Of a DNA stretch of 31,067 nt, positions 1 to 8,376 are shown in pieces. Position 1 is the first letter of the stretch. The number at the start of each line of letters is the position of its first letter. Made by a program: the position numbers and the translations under genes. A model generated the notes under the pieces. It made no database searches, was not told the origin of the DNA, and worked only from the letters and a program-made list of their open reading frames with translations. Source of the stretch: Sediminispirochaeta sp964394395 (GTDB lineage Bacteria > Spirochaetota > Spirochaetia > DSM-16054 > Sediminispirochaetaceae); the NCBI GenBank assembly GCA_964394395.1, contig CAYMWV010000020.1, positions 1-31,067 of the forward strand, read 5' to 3'.

Positions 1-2
1 CC

Positions 3-221
3 GACTCAAATATACCAAGAATCATCAATATGGAGTTTGCTTTCCCCCTGGACTCTGATGGAAATATCCAGGAGCTAAATGTTGATCCTTAAACCGCCGG
101 TAGTTTTGAAATGCAAAATGTGGTAAAAAATGGATTACGGAGCTGGCGATTCTCCCGGACCGATGAAAACGATACCGGCCGGTATGAGGGGACCATCTAT
201 CTGGAGATCCACATCCGCTAG
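3..221 (+). pseudogene. 3' end of a TonB C-terminal-like gene interrupted by an in-frame TAA
   Basis: One reading frame gives sensible protein on both sides of a TAA stop at 90-92. Before it the frame reads IINMEFAFPLDSDGNIQELN, and after it EMQNVVKNGLRSWRFS and then YEGTIYLEIHIR, ending at TAG 219-221. The pattern (a strand, a DxDGxI turn, then an SWRF motif and a closing strand) resembles the C-terminal domain of TonB/AgmX-type energy transducers, which act in the periplasm. The frame does not shift across the stop, so a single substitution (for example AAA to TAA) is the simplest explanation. The gene starts outside the window, so its N-terminus is unknown. Alternatives are a sequencing error, or a true protein end at 92 followed by decayed sequence. 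UAA is not a selenocysteine or pyrrolysine codon. Confidence 0.55.
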
Positions 222-252
222 CCCGAAAAACGTACCCAGAAGGGAGTCTATT

Positions 253-930
253 GTGCACCTTGAAGCTGTCGCCTTTGATATCGATGGAACCTTATACCCC
301 AATATCCGCATGTACTATCATGCATTTCCCTCTTTTTTTATGCATCCCCGGCTGATGCTCAATTTTGCCAGGGTGCGAAAAGAGATCAGAAAACATCCTG
401 TCCGGGAGCCCTTTCGGGATGCCCAGGCGAGGATGCTCTCCAGGAATCTGGGCTCTGACTATTCCAGGGTGGTAAAGCTGGTGGAGGAGAAGCTCTACAA
501 GAGCTGGGAACACAGCTTTCGGGGGCTGAAACCCCTGCCGGGGGTCCGGGAGACCCTCCTCTATTTCCGAAGAAAAGGCTTGAGATTGGCTGCTTTGAGC
601 GATTTTCCGGTGGAACGGAAACTGGCTCACCTGGGACTGGAAGATCTGATGGATATAGCTTTCTGTTCCGAGGATTCAGGGAACCTGAAACCCCATGAAG
701 CACCATTCCGAAGGCTGATCCACGATCTGGATGCCCCCCCCGAAAAAATTCTCTATGTGGGCAACAGTTACCGCTACGATATTGAAGGCGCTTCCGCTGT
801 GGGGATGCGCACCGCCTGGTACACCAGAAATCGGGACAAGGGAGCAGCGGATTTCGCCTTCTCCCGGTATAGAGAGCTGCGTAGCTGGGTAGAAGAGATC
901 CTGGGGGGGGCAATTGAATTGACAACTTAG
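253..930 (+). CDS. HAD-superfamily hydrolase (phosphatase-like)
   Basis: A 225-residue soluble protein with all four HAD motifs. Motif I is FDIDGT with the nucleophile Asp9 and Asp11. Motif II is the Ser of ALSDF. Motif III is the Lys of GNLKPH. Motif IV lies around YVGNSYRYDIEGA, followed by the typical GMRTAWYTR strand. A helical cap lies between motifs I and II, as in YjjG/phosphoglycolate-phosphatase-like members. The substrate cannot be read from sequence. I chose the GTG at 253 because AGAAGGGAG lies just upstream, it begins right before motif I, and it avoids the preceding gene that ends at 221. An ATG at 130 in the same frame would overlap that gene and adds residues with no HAD character. 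The C-terminus contains a run of eight G at 903-910. Confidence 0.88.
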   Translation: MHLEAVAFDIDGTLYPNIRMYYHAFPSFFMHPRLMLNFARVRKEIRKHPVREPFRDAQARMLSRNLGSDYSRVVKLVEEKLYKSWEHSFRGLKPLPGVRETLLYFRRKGLRLAALSDFPVERKLAHLGLEDLMDIAFCSEDSGNLKPHEAPFRRLIHDLDAPPEKILYVGNSYRYDIEGASAVGMRTAWYTRNRDKGAADFAFSRYRELRSWVEEILGGAIELTT

Positions 931-947
931 CCTTCCTGAGTAACAAT
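919..947 (+). promoter_or_regulatory. Candidate sigma-70-type promoter for the coiled-coil gene
   Basis: TTGACA at 919-924, overlapping the end of the HAD gene, is followed after 17 bases by AACAAT at 942-947 (4 of 6 matches to TATAAT). This would start transcription about 20 bases before the coiled-coil gene. The -35 is perfect and the -10 is modest. No experimental support is available. Confidence 0.4.
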
Positions 948-974
948 GTCAGTGGACAAAACTGGGAGAGGTGT

Positions 975-3900
975 ATGGTATTCTCATTGGGAAATGTAAT
1001 AACCCTTTTAATTGTGATTCTGATTCTGACGATCTACCGTCAGATGGACAGAAACAACCGCTCGTTAGATAAAATCAGACGCTATTCCGACAAAATCAAG
1101 GACGAACTGGACGGCTTTGTGGACGGAAAGACCCAAGAGGTAAAAAACCTCTCCATCGACCTGGATGTTCATCAGAAAACCGGTAAGGAGATTCTGAAAC
1201 GGATCATCTCCATTGAGGATGAACTGAAGAAAAAGGCGGACCATATCGAGACGGTGCATCAGCGGATGGCGGATTACAATAACGCTCTGGATGAGCTGAA
1301 CCGGATGGCCGGCCGGGTGGATGAGAATCTGAAACGGCTGCAGGATGAGTCCGATTTTGTGGACAAGGTGGGCAAACGGGTGAAGGAAGCGGGAGTAAAG
1401 ATGCTGCAGCTGGAAAAGCAGATTCCCGGGCTTTCAGAGCAGTTTTCCAAAGAGAACCGCACCGCCCTTCAGAAAGTTGCCGCCGAAGTACTGAAGCAGA
1501 GTCGTGGAATCGCCGCCGGGGTGGAGAAGAAGGTTACCCTGGCTGATTCCAGGCTTGAAACATTCCGGGAAAACCTTGATCAACTTGAGTCTGAAAGAGC
1601 TGCCATGGAAGCGGAAACCCTTCGTTCCATTCAGGAGCATCTTGATGAGTCCATCTACCGCACCGAACAGAGGGGTGAGGAGCTCAAAGAGAACTTTTCC
1701 GGGGAGCTGCAAGCCCTTCTTGAACAAAGCAGAAGCGAAGGGGAATCGTTGCAGGGAGAGCTCTCCTCAGGGCTTAATCGGCTCTCTAACAGCCTTGATG
1801 ATGTGAATAGCAGGATGGATGAGAGTCTGGAGAACTTCAGGGAGCGGGTTGCCGGAGTTGAACGGCTTTATCAGAGTTCTCTTGAAAAAGCGGCGGACCG
1901 GGGCCGATCTCTCGAAGATGAGGCGCTGGAAGCGCTGAAGAAGCACTTCGAAACCCGGCGAGGTGAGACAGAGAAGGAGCTCTTCCAGCGCTTTGAGGAG
2001 ACAAAACAGGAGGCGGACGCCTCAAGAGAGCAGCTTTTGGAGGGGTACCGCAGCTTCCGGGCCGAACTGGATAGTTCCCTCAATGAAAACCGGGAGAACC
2101 TGGAAAAGCAGGAACTCCTTTTACAACGACTGGAAGAGCGTACCGGAGAGCTGGAAACGGATCTGAAGCAGCGGCAGGAGTCGAAGCTTCAGAGCTTCGA
2201 GGAGAAGATCGAGAAAACCTTCTCCGTGCTGGAGGATAAAATCTCCGGCTGGGAAGAAGAGGTCTCCTATCGATTCACCCGGATCGAAGAGGTCAGTGCC
2301 GATATCGATTCCCTGGAATCAAACCTTCGGGACTCCATGGAGCGGGTATCCGGACGGGTCCGGGAGGAGTTTGGCCGGTTCAAAGAAGAGATGGCTCAGT
2401 GGCGAAAGGAAGAGCGGGAACGCTCTGATGGAGATCTTTCCGGTATTCGGGGAGAGATCCAAAGCACCGAGGAGCAGATCAACCAGCTGAAAGAGCGGGC
2501 CTACGAGAATGTTGAGGAGAAACTGCAGCTCTTTGAGAGTGATTTTTTCAGCGATCTACAGCGAAGGGCAAGCCAGATGGATGAGCGCTTCGGTTCCTGG
2601 AAGTCCGATGTGGATTTGAAACTGGAAGAACTCGCTTCGGAGGGAGAGAACAGCCGGAAGAAGCTGGAGTCGGAATATTCGGAGAGCTTGAAAGAGCGGC
2701 TTAACGAACTGCAGAGCCGCATCTACGGCCAGCAGGAGAAGTTTGAACAGCAGGTGGCTGCGTTTCAGGAGAGAATCACTGGCAGGATGGATAACACCCA
2801 TCACGCCTTAGATGGTCTTGAGGAGGGGCTGAAGGCTCAGATAGAGGAGGCAAAGGAGAGCTCCAAGAACGCTTTCCAGAAGGAGTTTACCGACCATGAG
2901 ACCACTGTTACCGGTCAGCTGAAACGGCAGGAGCGGGAACTCCTAGGCTCTCTTACCGATCTCTCCGAGCAGGTTCAATCAAGGAAGCAGGAGCTTTCAC
3001 AGATGGTAGAGGCTGCCGAAACGGACCTTAAACAGTGGCAGGAGAAGATACTCCAGGAGATGGAGGAGACTTCAAGCGACCTTTCGGGCAGGAATGAAGA
3101 GCTGCGTCGCTCTTCGGAGGAGGAACTCCAGACGGTACGGCAGGATTTTGCAAGCCAGCGGGACGATCTCATTCTCCAGACTCAGGAAGAGCGGAGCAGA
3201 CTGAAAAATGAACTGAAGGAGATCTCTGATACTATTCTGGAGTTTGAAAACGACCTGAAAAAACGGACCGAATCAGCCCTGGATAGCTTTAACCGGGAGT
3301 ATGAGACCTTCATGCTGGAGGTTCAGAAGCGGAACCGGGACTTTCAGACAGATCTGGACAAACGGATCAAGGACTTTAAAGCCTTTGGCGGGGAGACCCG
3401 GGAGAAGCTTGAGCAGCAGCAAAAGAAGCTGCTGGGGAAGGTGGAAGAGAACGCCGCCTCCCTGGATGCCCAGCTGGCGGATATTGACAAGCGGCTCAAA
3501 CACTTTACCGGTCAGACCAGGCTTTTTGAACGGGCGGATAACCTGAAAATCAGCCTCCAGGAGACCATTGAAGATCTCAAGGGAGAGGTTTCCCGGGTGG
3601 AAGCACAGAGTCAGGAGATTCGGGAGACAGAGCGGAAGTTTCAGTCCATCAAAAAGCTTGGAGATGAGGTGAACGGCCGGCTTAACCGCTTCCTCACCGA
3701 GAAACGCAGACTTGAGGAGATGGAGGGAGACTTCAAGAAGCTTATCAACATCAGCCAGGCGGTGGATGTCAAGCTGGATCAGGTCACCGGCAGTCATGAC
3801 GAGCTGCAGGCCATTCAGGCCAGACTCCGGCAGCTGGAAGAGCTGGAAAATGAGATTGAGCAGCGCTATGAACGGCTGGAAAAGCGGCGGGATGTGATGG

Positions 3901-4397
3901 ACACCACCATCGACGGGGTGGATGCCAACTTCCAGAGAATGACCGACCTGGAGGAGCAGCTTAAGAGCCTTGATAAGCGGCTGGTAGATATCCCCGGTTC
4001 GATCGATGAGATGGCCCGCAGAATCGACACTCTGGCAAGCAACAAGAAGAAGGCTGAAGAGACGATTGAACGACTAAAGCAGCTGGATGAAATCCTCTCT
4101 GATTCAGAGAAGCGGATCGATGAGCTGCAGAAAGCCCGGGAGTGGCTTGCCCGGACCGAGACCCGGTTGGAAGAGGTGAGCAAACAGGCGCAGGAACAGG
4201 TTAAACTCCTCGGTTCCATCATGAAGGATGACGGAAAGGGGGGAGGCGAAACCGCCGGTGCTCCGGGAATGAATGCCCGGGAGCTGGTTTCCCGCCTGGC
4301 TCGACAGGGGTGGACGGTGGACCAGATCTCCCGGGCTACCAAGCTCAGCCGGGGAGAGGTGGAACTCATTCTGGAGATGATCCCCAATAAAGGGTAA
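975..4397 (+). CDS. Giant membrane-anchored coiled-coil protein (SpiroCoCo-type)
   Basis: An 1140-residue protein. Residues about 5-20 (GNVITLLIVILILTIY) form a single N-terminal membrane segment with no signal-peptidase site. Almost everything from about 25 to 1080 is Glu/Lys/Arg/Gln-rich heptad sequence expected to form a very long rod. The last ~40 residues (ELVSRLARQGWTVDQISRAT, then LSRGEVELILEMI) form a compact helix-turn-helix-like tail of the type seen at the end of some bacterial coiled-coil membrane proteins. The start ATG has GGGAGAGG upstream. Spirochaete genomes encode large coiled-coil proteins of this design, annotated as the SpiroCoCo family. A structural or scaffolding role in the cytoplasm is inference. 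It stands alone between the HAD gene and the chaperone operon, probably as its own transcript. Confidence 0.85.
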   Translation: MVFSLGNVITLLIVILILTIYRQMDRNNRSLDKIRRYSDKIKDELDGFVDGKTQEVKNLSIDLDVHQKTGKEILKRIISIEDELKKKADHIETVHQRMADYNNALDELNRMAGRVDENLKRLQDESDFVDKVGKRVKEAGVKMLQLEKQIPGLSEQFSKENRTALQKVAAEVLKQSRGIAAGVEKKVTLADSRLETFRENLDQLESERAAMEAETLRSIQEHLDESIYRTEQRGEELKENFSGELQALLEQSRSEGESLQGELSSGLNRLSNSLDDVNSRMDESLENFRERVAGVERLYQSSLEKAADRGRSLEDEALEALKKHFETRRGETEKELFQRFEETKQEADASREQLLEGYRSFRAELDSSLNENRENLEKQELLLQRLEERTGELETDLKQRQESKLQSFEEKIEKTFSVLEDKISGWEEEVSYRFTRIEEVSADIDSLESNLRDSMERVSGRVREEFGRFKEEMAQWRKEERERSDGDLSGIRGEIQSTEEQINQLKERAYENVEEKLQLFESDFFSDLQRRASQMDERFGSWKSDVDLKLEELASEGENSRKKLESEYSESLKERLNELQSRIYGQQEKFEQQVAAFQERITGRMDNTHHALDGLEEGLKAQIEEAKESSKNAFQKEFTDHETTVTGQLKRQERELLGSLTDLSEQVQSRKQELSQMVEAAETDLKQWQEKILQEMEETSSDLSGRNEELRRSSEEELQTVRQDFASQRDDLILQTQEERSRLKNELKEISDTILEFENDLKKRTESALDSFNREYETFMLEVQKRNRDFQTDLDKRIKDFKAFGGETREKLEQQQKKLLGKVEENAASLDAQLADIDKRLKHFTGQTRLFERADNLKISLQETIEDLKGEVSRVEAQSQEIRETERKFQSIKKLGDEVNGRLNRFLTEKRRLEEMEGDFKKLINISQAVDVKLDQVTGSHDELQAIQARLRQLEELENEIEQRYERLEKRRDVMDTTIDGVDANFQRMTDLEEQLKSLDKRLVDIPGSIDEMARRIDTLASNKKKAEETIERLKQLDEILSDSEKRIDELQKAREWLARTETRLEEVSKQAQEQVKLLGSIMKDDGKGGGETAGAPGMNARELVSRLARQGWTVDQISRATKLSRGEVELILEMIPNKG

Positions 4398-4441
4398 GGT
4401 GCCCTTCTTTTACAAGAAATCACAGCTTTCTCGAAAAAAAC

Positions 4442-4471
4442 TTGACGTCCGGGATAGGGGCTTAGTATTTT
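4442..4471 (+). promoter_or_regulatory. Candidate promoter of the grpE-dnaK-dnaJ operon
   Basis: TTGACG at 4442-4447 is followed by TATTTT at 4466-4471 (18-base spacing) or TAGTAT at 4463-4468 (15-base spacing). It lies about 65 bases before the grpE start, in the 138-base gap after the coiled-coil gene. No CIRCE inverted repeat (TTAGCACTC-N9-GAGTGCTAA) is present in this gap, so HrcA control is not supported here. Confidence 0.4.
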
Positions 4472-4535
4472 AACGGTGAGCCGAAAAAAAGGGCTATTCA
4501 AAGTATATAGAACACATAACTTATAGAGGTACTTC

Positions 4536-5198
4536 ATGTCAAAGAAAGATATAGCTGTGGACGGTGAAGAGGGGAAGGAGAGCCCGAAAAAAGTTCAGCC
4601 TGAAGAAGTTCAGGAAGAAAAAGAGAATGAAGAGATGAACGAAGAGATGAACGAAGAGTCCCAGCTTGATGCGTTGCAAGCGAAGGTAGAAGAGCTTGAG
4701 GCTGAAAACAGCGAGTTAAAGGATCGCTATCTTCGGAAACAGGCAGATTTCGAGAATTTTCGAAAAAGGCTGCTCCGGGAGAAGGAAGAGTCGGCTAAAT
4801 ATGCAAATACCGCTCTCTTGAATGATCTTCTTACTATCATAGATGATTTTGAACGGGCCATAAAATCATCCCAGGAATCTAAGGATTTTGAGAGTTTTCA
4901 CTCCGGAATAGAGATGATAGAGAAGCAATTTGTCGGGATGCTGGAGAGAAAGTACGGCCTCTCCCGTATGGAGAGCGAGGGCAAGGAGTTTGATCCCCAG
5001 CTTCATGAAGCAGTAGGGATGGTGGAAAGTCCCGACCATGCGATGCAGACCGTTGTGGAGGCGTACCAGCGGGGTTATATGCTCCATGACCGGGTACTGC
5101 GTCATGCAAAGGTTCGAGTAGCTATCCCGGCGGTCAAAGAGGGCAAGAGTGAGGAAACAGATGCCGACCAGGATGGTACTGAGGAAGATGAATCATAA
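4536..5198 (+). CDS. grpE: GrpE, nucleotide exchange factor of DnaK
   Basis: A 220-residue protein. Residues 1-45 are acidic and disordered and include a short NEEM repeat. Residues about 46-75 form the long coiled-coil dimer stem (LQAKVEELEAENSELKDRYL). The classic RKQADFENFRKR motif and the C-terminal beta domain (KEFDPQLHEAVGMV, then YMLHDRVLRHAKVRV) follow. GrpE releases ADP from DnaK so that substrate can be exchanged. It is the first gene of grpE-dnaK-dnaJ and lies 54 bases before dnaK. The ATG at 4536 is preceded by an AGAGG-type ribosome site. Confidence 0.97.
   Translation: MSKKDIAVDGEEGKESPKKVQPEEVQEEKENEEMNEEMNEESQLDALQAKVEELEAENSELKDRYLRKQADFENFRKRLLREKEESAKYANTALLNDLLTIIDDFERAIKSSQESKDFESFHSGIEMIEKQFVGMLERKYGLSRMESEGKEFDPQLHEAVGMVESPDHAMQTVVEAYQRGYMLHDRVLRHAKVRVAIPAVKEGKSEETDADQDGTEEDES
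4629..4658 (+). repeat. 12-bp tandem repeat in the GrpE acidic tail
   Basis: GAAGAGATGAAC is repeated exactly twice (4629-4640, 4641-4652) followed by a half copy GAAGAG (4653-4658), encoding EEMNEEMNEE in the disordered N-terminal tail of GrpE. It is a length-variable candidate with little expected functional effect. Confidence 0.9.
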
Positions 5199-5199
5199 G

Positions 5200-5213
5200 G
5201 CAGCAAAAGCTGC
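5200..5213 (+). other. Small hairpin between grpE and dnaK
   Basis: GCAGC-AAAA-GCTGC forms a 5-bp stem with a four-base loop just after the grpE stop. It has no U-run, so it is not a terminator. It could affect mRNA processing or stability in the operon, but it is short enough to be chance. Confidence 0.3.
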
Positions 5214-5252
5214 TGAAGAAATAATGAAAAGCTAAGAGAGGAGATATAGATT

Positions 5253-7223
5253 ATGGGAAGAATTATTGGAATTGATTTAGGAACAACCAACTCTTGTGTT
5301 GCAGTTATGGAGGCAGGTGAGCCTGTTGTTGTTCAGAATGCCGAGGGGCAGAGGACGACTCCTTCTATTGTGGGATTTACCACCAAGGGGGAGCGTTTGG
5401 TGGGACAGCCTGCAAAGAACCAGATTGTCACCAATCCGGAGAATACCGTTTACTCCATAAAGCGATTTGTGGGCCGCCGTTTTGGAGAGGTTCCCGGGGA
5501 AACAAAGATGGTTCCCTATCAGATCAAGGAAGTTTCCAACGGAGATGTGCGGGTTCTGGTTCACGACAAGGAGTACTCTCCCCAGGAGATCTCCGCTGCG
5601 GTGCTGCAGAAGATGAAAAAGACCGCCGAGGATTATCTTGGAGAAACCGTAACCGAAGCTGTTATAACCGTTCCAGCCTATTTTAATGACTCCCAGCGTC
5701 AGGCCACAAAGGATGCGGGAAAGATCGCCGGTCTTGATGTAAAGCGGATTGTAAACGAACCTACCGCAGCAGCTCTGGCTTACGGTTTTGGCAAGGAAGG
5801 GAAGGATGAGAAGATCGCCGTATATGACTTTGGCGGAGGCACCTTTGATATCTCCATCCTTGAACTGGGGGACGGTGTTTTTGAAGTAAAATCAACCAAC
5901 GGAGATACCCATCTTGGGGGCGATAATTTTGATCAGATGATCATCGATTGGCTTGTTTCCAGCTTTAAGAACGATCAGGGAATAGACCTTTCCCAGGACA
6001 GAATGGCCCTTCAGCGCCTCAAAGAGGCGGCAGAGAAGGCAAAGATAGAGCTCTCCAGCACCCAGACAACGGATATCAATCTTCCCTTCATTACCGCCGA
6101 CTCCTCCGGACCAAAGCACCTGCAGTATAATCTTACCCGGTCGAAGTTTGAGCAGATGGCTGCCGATCTGATTCAGCGGACCAAGAAGCCCTGTATGGAT
6201 GCATTGAAGGATGCGGGCGTTTCTCCCTCCGATGTGGATGAAGTGATCCTTGTGGGAGGGTCAACCCGAATTCCCGCCGTGCAGAAGCTGGTGAAGGAAG
6301 TTTTTCAGAGGGATCCCCACAAGGGAGTTAACCCCGATGAGGTGGTGGCCATTGGGGCTGCTATCCAGGGTGGAATTCTCGGTGGAGATGTGAAGGATGT
6401 GCTGCTGCTGGATGTAACTCCCTTGAGTCTGGGAATTGAGACCCTGGGAGGAGTGTTCACCAAGCTGATTGAGCGGAACACCACTATCCCTACCCGGAAG
6501 AGTCAGATTTTCTCTACTGCCGCAGATAATCAGACCGCAGTTTCGGTCCATGTCCTTCAGGGAGAACGGGAGATGGCCAATCAGAACAGAACCCTGGGCC
6601 GTTTTGACCTGGTGGGTATACCTTCAGCACCCAGAGGGGTTCCGCAGATTGAGGTTACCTTTGACATAGATGCCAACGGTATCGTTCATGTATCGGCCAA
6701 GGACCTTGGTACAGGAAAGGAGCAGAAAATCAGGATCGAGTCCTCCTCTGGTCTCAACGAGGAAGAGATCAACAAGATGGTGAAGGACGCAGAACTCCAT
6801 GCTGAAGAGGACAAGAGGGAGCGGGAAAAGATCGAGGTCTTCAACGAGGCGGACAGCATGATCTACTCCACCGAAAAGAGCCTCAAGGAGTTTGGTGACA
6901 AGATTGGTGATGATGAAAAAGAGAAGATCACCAGTGCCATAGAAGCGCTTCGGGAAGTGATGAAGGGTGAAGACCTGGAAGCGGTAAAGGCGAAGGTGGA
7001 AGAGTTGAAGCAGGCCTCCTACAAGCTTGCCGAAGAGGTGTACAAGCAGGCAGGTGATCAGCAGCAGGATGGCTCCGGGCAGGGAGCTGACCCCGGAGCG
7101 GCAGGAGCTGCTGGCGGTTCAGACACTGCAGGAGGGGCCGATTCTGGCAGCTCCGGAGCAGAGGGTGACAGTAATGTAGAAGATGTCGACTACGAAGTGG
7201 TCGACGATGACGATACCAAATAG
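5253..7223 (+). CDS. dnaK: DnaK, Hsp70 chaperone
   Basis: A 656-residue protein of normal length. The ATPase domain starts with IIGIDLGTTNSCVAVM and carries VITVPAYFNDSQRQATKDAG, the phosphate-binding DFGGGTFDIS and EVILVGGSTRIPAVQ. The linker DVLLLDVTPLSLGIETLGG leads into the substrate-binding beta domain, then the helical lid (about 500-600). A Gly/Ala-rich tail ends in DVDYEVVDDDDTK. It folds and disaggregates cytoplasmic proteins using ATP, with GrpE and DnaJ encoded on either side. AGAGAGGAG precedes the ATG. Nothing is missing or unusual. Confidence 0.99.
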   Translation: MGRIIGIDLGTTNSCVAVMEAGEPVVVQNAEGQRTTPSIVGFTTKGERLVGQPAKNQIVTNPENTVYSIKRFVGRRFGEVPGETKMVPYQIKEVSNGDVRVLVHDKEYSPQEISAAVLQKMKKTAEDYLGETVTEAVITVPAYFNDSQRQATKDAGKIAGLDVKRIVNEPTAAALAYGFGKEGKDEKIAVYDFGGGTFDISILELGDGVFEVKSTNGDTHLGGDNFDQMIIDWLVSSFKNDQGIDLSQDRMALQRLKEAAEKAKIELSSTQTTDINLPFITADSSGPKHLQYNLTRSKFEQMAADLIQRTKKPCMDALKDAGVSPSDVDEVILVGGSTRIPAVQKLVKEVFQRDPHKGVNPDEVVAIGAAIQGGILGGDVKDVLLLDVTPLSLGIETLGGVFTKLIERNTTIPTRKSQIFSTAADNQTAVSVHVLQGEREMANQNRTLGRFDLVGIPSAPRGVPQIEVTFDIDANGIVHVSAKDLGTGKEQKIRIESSSGLNEEEINKMVKDAELHAEEDKREREKIEVFNEADSMIYSTEKSLKEFGDKIGDDEKEKITSAIEALREVMKGEDLEAVKAKVEELKQASYKLAEEVYKQAGDQQQDGSGQGADPGAAGAAGGSDTAGGADSGSSGAEGDSNVEDVDYEVVDDDDTK

Positions 7224-7237
7224 CGGAGCCGTAAAAG

Positions 7238-8365
7238 GTGGCAAAACGGGATTATTACGAAGTTCTGGGGGTCCCTAAGGGGGCCTCCAAGGACGAAATA
7301 AAGAAAGCTTACCGGAAACTCGCAGTAAAGTACCATCCTGACAGAAATCCGGATGATAAAAAGGCTGAGGACGCATTCAAAGAAGCTAGTGAAGCTTACG
7401 AGGTTCTGGCTGATGAGAAGAAACGCCAGGCCTATGATCAGTTTGGATTTGCCGGAGTCGAGGGAATGGGCGGTGGCGGTCATGACTACTCAACCGTTTT
7501 CCACGATTTTGAGGATATTTTTGGTGACTTTGGAGATGTCTTCTCCAGCTTTTTCGGAGGTGGGGGGAGATCCAGAGGCGGCGGTCGGAGTCGGAGGAGC
7601 AACCGGGGGCCGGATCTTCGTTATAACCTGGAAGTTCCCTTCAAGGATGCGGTGTTTGGAACCAAAGTGGAGATCAGCTACAGTCGTAACGCAAGCTGTA
7701 CCTGCTGCGGCGGAACTGGAGCTGAGTCGGGAAGCGGCAAGAAAGTGTGCCCCACCTGCGGAGGCAGCGGACAGGTAAGAAGAAGTTCGGGCTTCTTCTC
7801 TATTGCATCTCCCTGTCCCACCTGCAACGGTGAAGGATATGTGATTGATAATCCCTGTAACTGCTGTCATGGAAACGGCCTGGTAAAGAAACAGCAAAAG
7901 ATCAAGGTTACCATTCCGGCGGGAATCGAATCGGGCAAGAGGATTAATATACCCGGACAGGGTGATAACGGCCCTGGTGGCGGATCTCCTGGAGATCTCT
8001 ATGTCTTTATCCAGGTGAAGCCCCACACCCATTTTGAACGGAACGGGAACGATCTCTACTGTGCCATTCCCATCTCCTTTACCCAGGCGGCCCTGGGGTC
8101 GGAGATTCAGGTTTCTACCCTGGATGGGAAGCGTTTGAAGCTGAAGGTTCCTGCCGGCGCCCAGAACGGGAAGATTCTTCGTATAAAGAGCGAGGGTGTG
8201 CCTTTCGTTCATGGAAACGGTAAACGGGGTGATCTCTACATCAAGATCATGGTAGAGGTGCCGAAAAAGCTCTCTTCAAAAGGTAAACAGCTTCTTAAAG
8301 AGCTGGCGGATCTGGAAGGGGAGAACTCGACTCCTGATCCGGTTCCTCTCTCTACTCTTCGCTAA
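7238..8365 (+). CDS. dnaJ: DnaJ, Hsp40 co-chaperone
   Basis: A 375-residue type I Hsp40. The J domain spans residues 4-70 and carries the HPD tripeptide at 33-35 that stimulates DnaK. A Gly/Phe-rich linker follows (about 75-118). The zinc region has four CxxCxGxG motifs starting at Cys154 (CTCCGGTG), Cys171 (CPTCGGSG), Cys193 (CPTCNGEG) and Cys207 (CNCCHGNG). C-terminal beta domains follow. The start is GTG at 7238, 14 bases after the dnaK stop. The order grpE-dnaK-dnaJ is the common heat-shock operon. No hrcA gene lies directly upstream in this window. Confidence 0.98.
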   Translation: MAKRDYYEVLGVPKGASKDEIKKAYRKLAVKYHPDRNPDDKKAEDAFKEASEAYEVLADEKKRQAYDQFGFAGVEGMGGGGHDYSTVFHDFEDIFGDFGDVFSSFFGGGGRSRGGGRSRRSNRGPDLRYNLEVPFKDAVFGTKVEISYSRNASCTCCGGTGAESGSGKKVCPTCGGSGQVRRSSGFFSIASPCPTCNGEGYVIDNPCNCCHGNGLVKKQQKIKVTIPAGIESGKRINIPGQGDNGPGGGSPGDLYVFIQVKPHTHFERNGNDLYCAIPISFTQAALGSEIQVSTLDGKRLKLKVPAGAQNGKILRIKSEGVPFVHGNGKRGDLYIKIMVEVPKKLSSKGKQLLKELADLEGENSTPDPVPLSTLR

Positions 8366-8376
8366 CAGTTGCCCCA

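Noticed and set aside
90..92. TAA read as selenocysteine or pyrrolysine
   Set aside because: Those amino acids use UGA and UAG, not UAA. No supporting structure is seen.
386..946. Minus-strand open frame of 186 codons over the HAD gene
   Set aside because: It is antisense to a protein with all four HAD motifs. It is rich in Pro, Ser and Arg as typical of a shadow frame.
3273..3797. Minus-strand open frame of 174 codons within the coiled-coil gene
   Set aside because: It lies opposite a strongly supported coding region, has no recognisable domain, and arises from the biased Glu/Lys/Gln codons of the rod.
7490..8212. Minus-strand open frame of 240 codons inside dnaJ
   Set aside because: It is entirely antisense to a certain DnaJ, and its product shows no domain pattern.
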